In this document: one piece after another, positions 46,193 through 48,155 of the stretch
Layout of the letters: every line of letters begins with the position of its first letter
How positions within the stretch are numbered: position 1 is the first letter of the stretch
Made by a program: the position numbers and the translations under genes
Notes under the pieces: model-generated
The model's database searches: none
Told to the model about the DNA's origin: nothing
What the model saw: only the letters and a program-made list of their open reading frames with translations
Assembly (NCBI GenBank): GCA_964467175.1
Contig: CAYXNY010000036.1
Coordinates: 1-48,155 of the forward strand
Origin: JAWAFD01 sp964467175
GTDB lineage: Archaea; Micrarchaeota; Micrarchaeia; Anstonellales; J096
Length of the DNA stretch: 48,155 nucleotides
Direction of reading: 5' to 3'

Positions 46193-48155
46193 ATGTTTAT
46201 ATTTCAGGTTGGGGCGCAGATAGAAGAGAGAAAATATTATTACAAGCGGGAAGAACATGAGCCACTATTTGGAATAACTCCTTTAACCGAAAAACCGGAT
46301 AGGATGAGAAGTGTTATATTTTATCCAGATGGAACGCCTAGATATAACGCCAAATATTATAATATATCTGATGAGGCTGCAAAAAAGGAGTTAATTAACC
46401 TTGGGTTATCTGAAGACCTAGCTAATTATTGGCTTGAGGGTATGAAAAGGGTTGTAGGTGAGAACAACCATTATGCTTACTGGGCAGTTGCATTTGCAAC
46501 TAATCTATGGCACAATTCAGCAAAAGGAGCAGAACGGTGGTGGAACGAAAAGTTTATTCACTATTTTGATGACATGTTTACTGAAGAAGAATTAAAATTA
46601 ATAGCCCCTGATAAACCATATGACCCATCAAAAGCAGGTATGAAACAATTAAAAATTGGGTTAAGACGGGCTTATGATTACGAACCAAAGGAAGAGCAAC
46701 TCAAACCAATGCCAAATCCAAACATTCAAATTTCAGAACCTGAAACATCACAAACTCAGGCACAAGGCAAGATAGAGATAAATGCAGATGTCTTGAAAAC
46801 TCAAAAGGATTGGATTCGGGATGAGGGCGTAAACAGAAACAACTACAGCGGATCTACCCACAACACTATATTCACCAGAAAAGATAAGAATGATGAAAGT
46901 GGAAATCCTGTTTATCTACGTTTCGATCCATTTATTGGAGATGTGAATAAAAAAATGGCAAACGCAGAGTATTACTATGATGTTGACTATTATAGTTTTG
47001 TTAGCCTTTGTAAACTAATTTTTGGAGACGATAACGGTACGAAGATTGGCGAAAGCATCTATAATGGTGTTTGTAATTATCTAGGGATTAATGAAAAACA
47101 ACGCGAAAACTTTAAAAGTCTTGACGCAAACATAGTAGAAAATCTAAGTGGAAGAACAGTATATAATGCTGATAACACATCCTATAAATTAGATGATTAT
47201 GATGCAAAAGTACTAGTGGCATCGCTTAGTCCGTCTTATTACGCTCTCCAGATAACAGTAAATGCGTTTTATTCTTATGTAGTTACTAGGGATGAATCAA
47301 TACTTGAAGACTTACTCAATTTCGAGAATAAACCAGAAATTTTATTAGAAAAACTAGGATGCAGGGGTATAAAAGATAGATATGATATGTTCAGCATGCT
47401 AAGAATAGAACCGAAGGAAGAACCCGCACAACCCCCAGTTCCTGTTGGGGCGGCGTCTTCTTCTCTCGCTCCAGTATACGCACCAGAGAACCAGCCTTCT
47501 GCACAACCCACAGCTCCTACGGGAGGACCTCCTGTCCCTGTGTATGAGTATGTAGAAATAGTATTATACATACTACAGCTTTTTTCAACAGTACGTAACA
47601 CCAATACACCGCAACCTGTGGGACAGTCAAAAATCGAAATATGGGGAAGTATACCTTTCGAAGTCAAAGTGCAGACGCTCATAGATGCTGGAGTAGATCC
47701 AGCACATTCAGATGCTATTGTTCGTCTCATAGATGACGCAACAAAAGATGGTATAATAACTCCTGAAGAATCCCAACCTCTTCTACAGTATATGCCTGAT
47801 AAAAGCTTTGATTTGGCCATCAGACGACTTGAAGAGATTAGAATGCAGCTAATTATGAAAAAAATGGAAACGGAATGGGTATATAAACAATCCTCAATTA
47901 GTAATTCAGAATATGATAGAGATGCAATAATAAGCGAATATGACACAATCGTATTTGCATTCCGCAACATAGAAAGGGGGGATGTGTTGCGTTTTGCATC
48001 CATTCTTGAAAAAATAGAAGATTTTTGGAAGAAATATCTCAATCCAATAAGGGTTGCTTTCGACTACGCGAAATCAAAACAACCACCAGCGGTTCAAAGG
48101 TTTTTGAGGGTTTTATCTGATAATGTAAAGGACTTAAGCCAGATGGCAAGCAGAT
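46193..48155 (+). CDS. Long hypothetical protein, 3' end outside the window
   Basis: An open frame of 654 codons runs from the ATG at 46193 to the window end with no stop. A GGTGA ribosome-binding site (46183-46187) and a TATA-like AAGTATTTAAG (46151-46161) precede it. The visible protein is hydrophilic and AT-rich in coding, with several Pro/Ala-rich linkers (EEPAQPPVPVGAASSSLAPVYAP). Near residue 515 a loop DATKDGIITPEE has the spacing of an EF-hand (D1, D5, G6, I8, E12). No other family is recognised. Like the gene at the left edge it may be a surface or secreted protein, but no signal peptide is evident. Confidence 0.7.
   Translation, partial: MFIFQVGAQIEERKYYYKREEHEPLFGITPLTEKPDRMRSVIFYPDGTPRYNAKYYNISDEAAKKELINLGLSEDLANYWLEGMKRVVGENNHYAYWAVAFATNLWHNSAKGAERWWNEKFIHYFDDMFTEEELKLIAPDKPYDPSKAGMKQLKIGLRRAYDYEPKEEQLKPMPNPNIQISEPETSQTQAQGKIEINADVLKTQKDWIRDEGVNRNNYSGSTHNTIFTRKDKNDESGNPVYLRFDPFIGDVNKKMANAEYYYDVDYYSFVSLCKLIFGDDNGTKIGESIYNGVCNYLGINEKQRENFKSLDANIVENLSGRTVYNADNTSYKLDDYDAKVLVASLSPSYYALQITVNAFYSYVVTRDESILEDLLNFENKPEILLEKLGCRGIKDRYDMFSMLRIEPKEEPAQPPVPVGAASSSLAPVYAPENQPSAQPTAPTGGPPVPVYEYVEIVLYILQLFSTVRNTNTPQPVGQSKIEIWGSIPFEVKVQTLIDAGVDPAHSDAIVRLIDDATKDGIITPEESQPLLQYMPDKSFDLAIRRLEEIRMQLIMKKMETEWVYKQSSISNSEYDRDAIISEYDTIVFAFRNIERGDVLRFASILEKIEDFWKKYLNPIRVAFDYAKSKQPPAVQRFLRVLSDNVKDLSQMASR

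Noticed and set aside
46193..48155. Minus-strand frame at 47275-48042
   Set aside because: It lies opposite the long plus-strand frame, which has a ribosome-binding site and natural composition; the minus frame is Ser/Ile-rich and has no start signal.

Overview
The window is archaeal chromosome. The evidence is PCNA, FEN-1, transcription factor E, aMBF1, deoxyhypusine synthase, NreA, Lhr and Hef-type helicases, the archaeal AsnRS-like asparagine synthetase, many leaderless starts about 22-30 nt after a TATA box, and a tRNA with bulge-helix-bulge introns. Compact genes, a class I GAPDH, a stand-alone [FeFe]-hydrogenase catalytic domain and a tRNA-Ile(UAU) with an intron in its T-loop suggest a DPANN lineage of the Micrarchaeota/Diapherotrites kind. 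That placement is inference.

Layout. Bases 1-4480 are AT-rich accessory DNA: a gene cut by the window edge, deoxyhypusine synthase, a transglutaminase-like protein, a small unknown protein, and an AAA ATPase bracketed by a 36-bp direct repeat. Bases 4.5-9.4 kb hold a membrane protein, FEN-1, aMBF1, a site-2 protease, a lipoprotein-like protein and an SDR. A large beta-helix surface protein (9.6-12.4 kb) lies between 18-bp direct repeats. Next come gap-uppS, tfe-nudix, cutA-hydrogenase, a membrane-anchored ArsR-type regulator and thioredoxin reductase (12.5-19.3 kb). The 20-28 kb stretch carries PHP, NreA, a PadR-like regulator, YjbQ, PurD, a transglutaminase, PCNA and MgtE. From 28 to 43 kb there are a 1302-residue membrane-anchored helical protein, a Hef-type helicase, a Cas2-like small protein, pheT-purF, an RNA m5C methyltransferase, two membrane proteins and Lhr. 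The right end has a TrmB-type regulator divergent from the asparagine synthetase gene, the split tRNA gene, a LAGLIDADG-like gene and a long unknown gene that runs off the edge.

Two observations stand out. First, the perfect 16-bp palindrome TGTAACTATAGTTACA occurs four times, always next to gene starts: nreA, the 1302-residue protein, the divergent Hef helicase/Cas2-like pair, and lhr. Three of these targets are DNA-repair proteins, and one site overlaps the stop codon of a PadR-like regulator gene. This looks like an undescribed archaeal DNA-repair or stress regulon. Second, the tRNA-Ile(UAU) gene at 44910-45155 is interrupted by a 25-nt intron at 37/38 and a 146-nt intron at 59/60, both with readable BHB-type splice motifs.

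Other notable items are a pair of nearly identical 69-bp elements that fold into a stem followed by a T-rich tail, and PIP-box-like C-termini on FEN-1, NreA and the Hef-type helicase, all encoded near PCNA.
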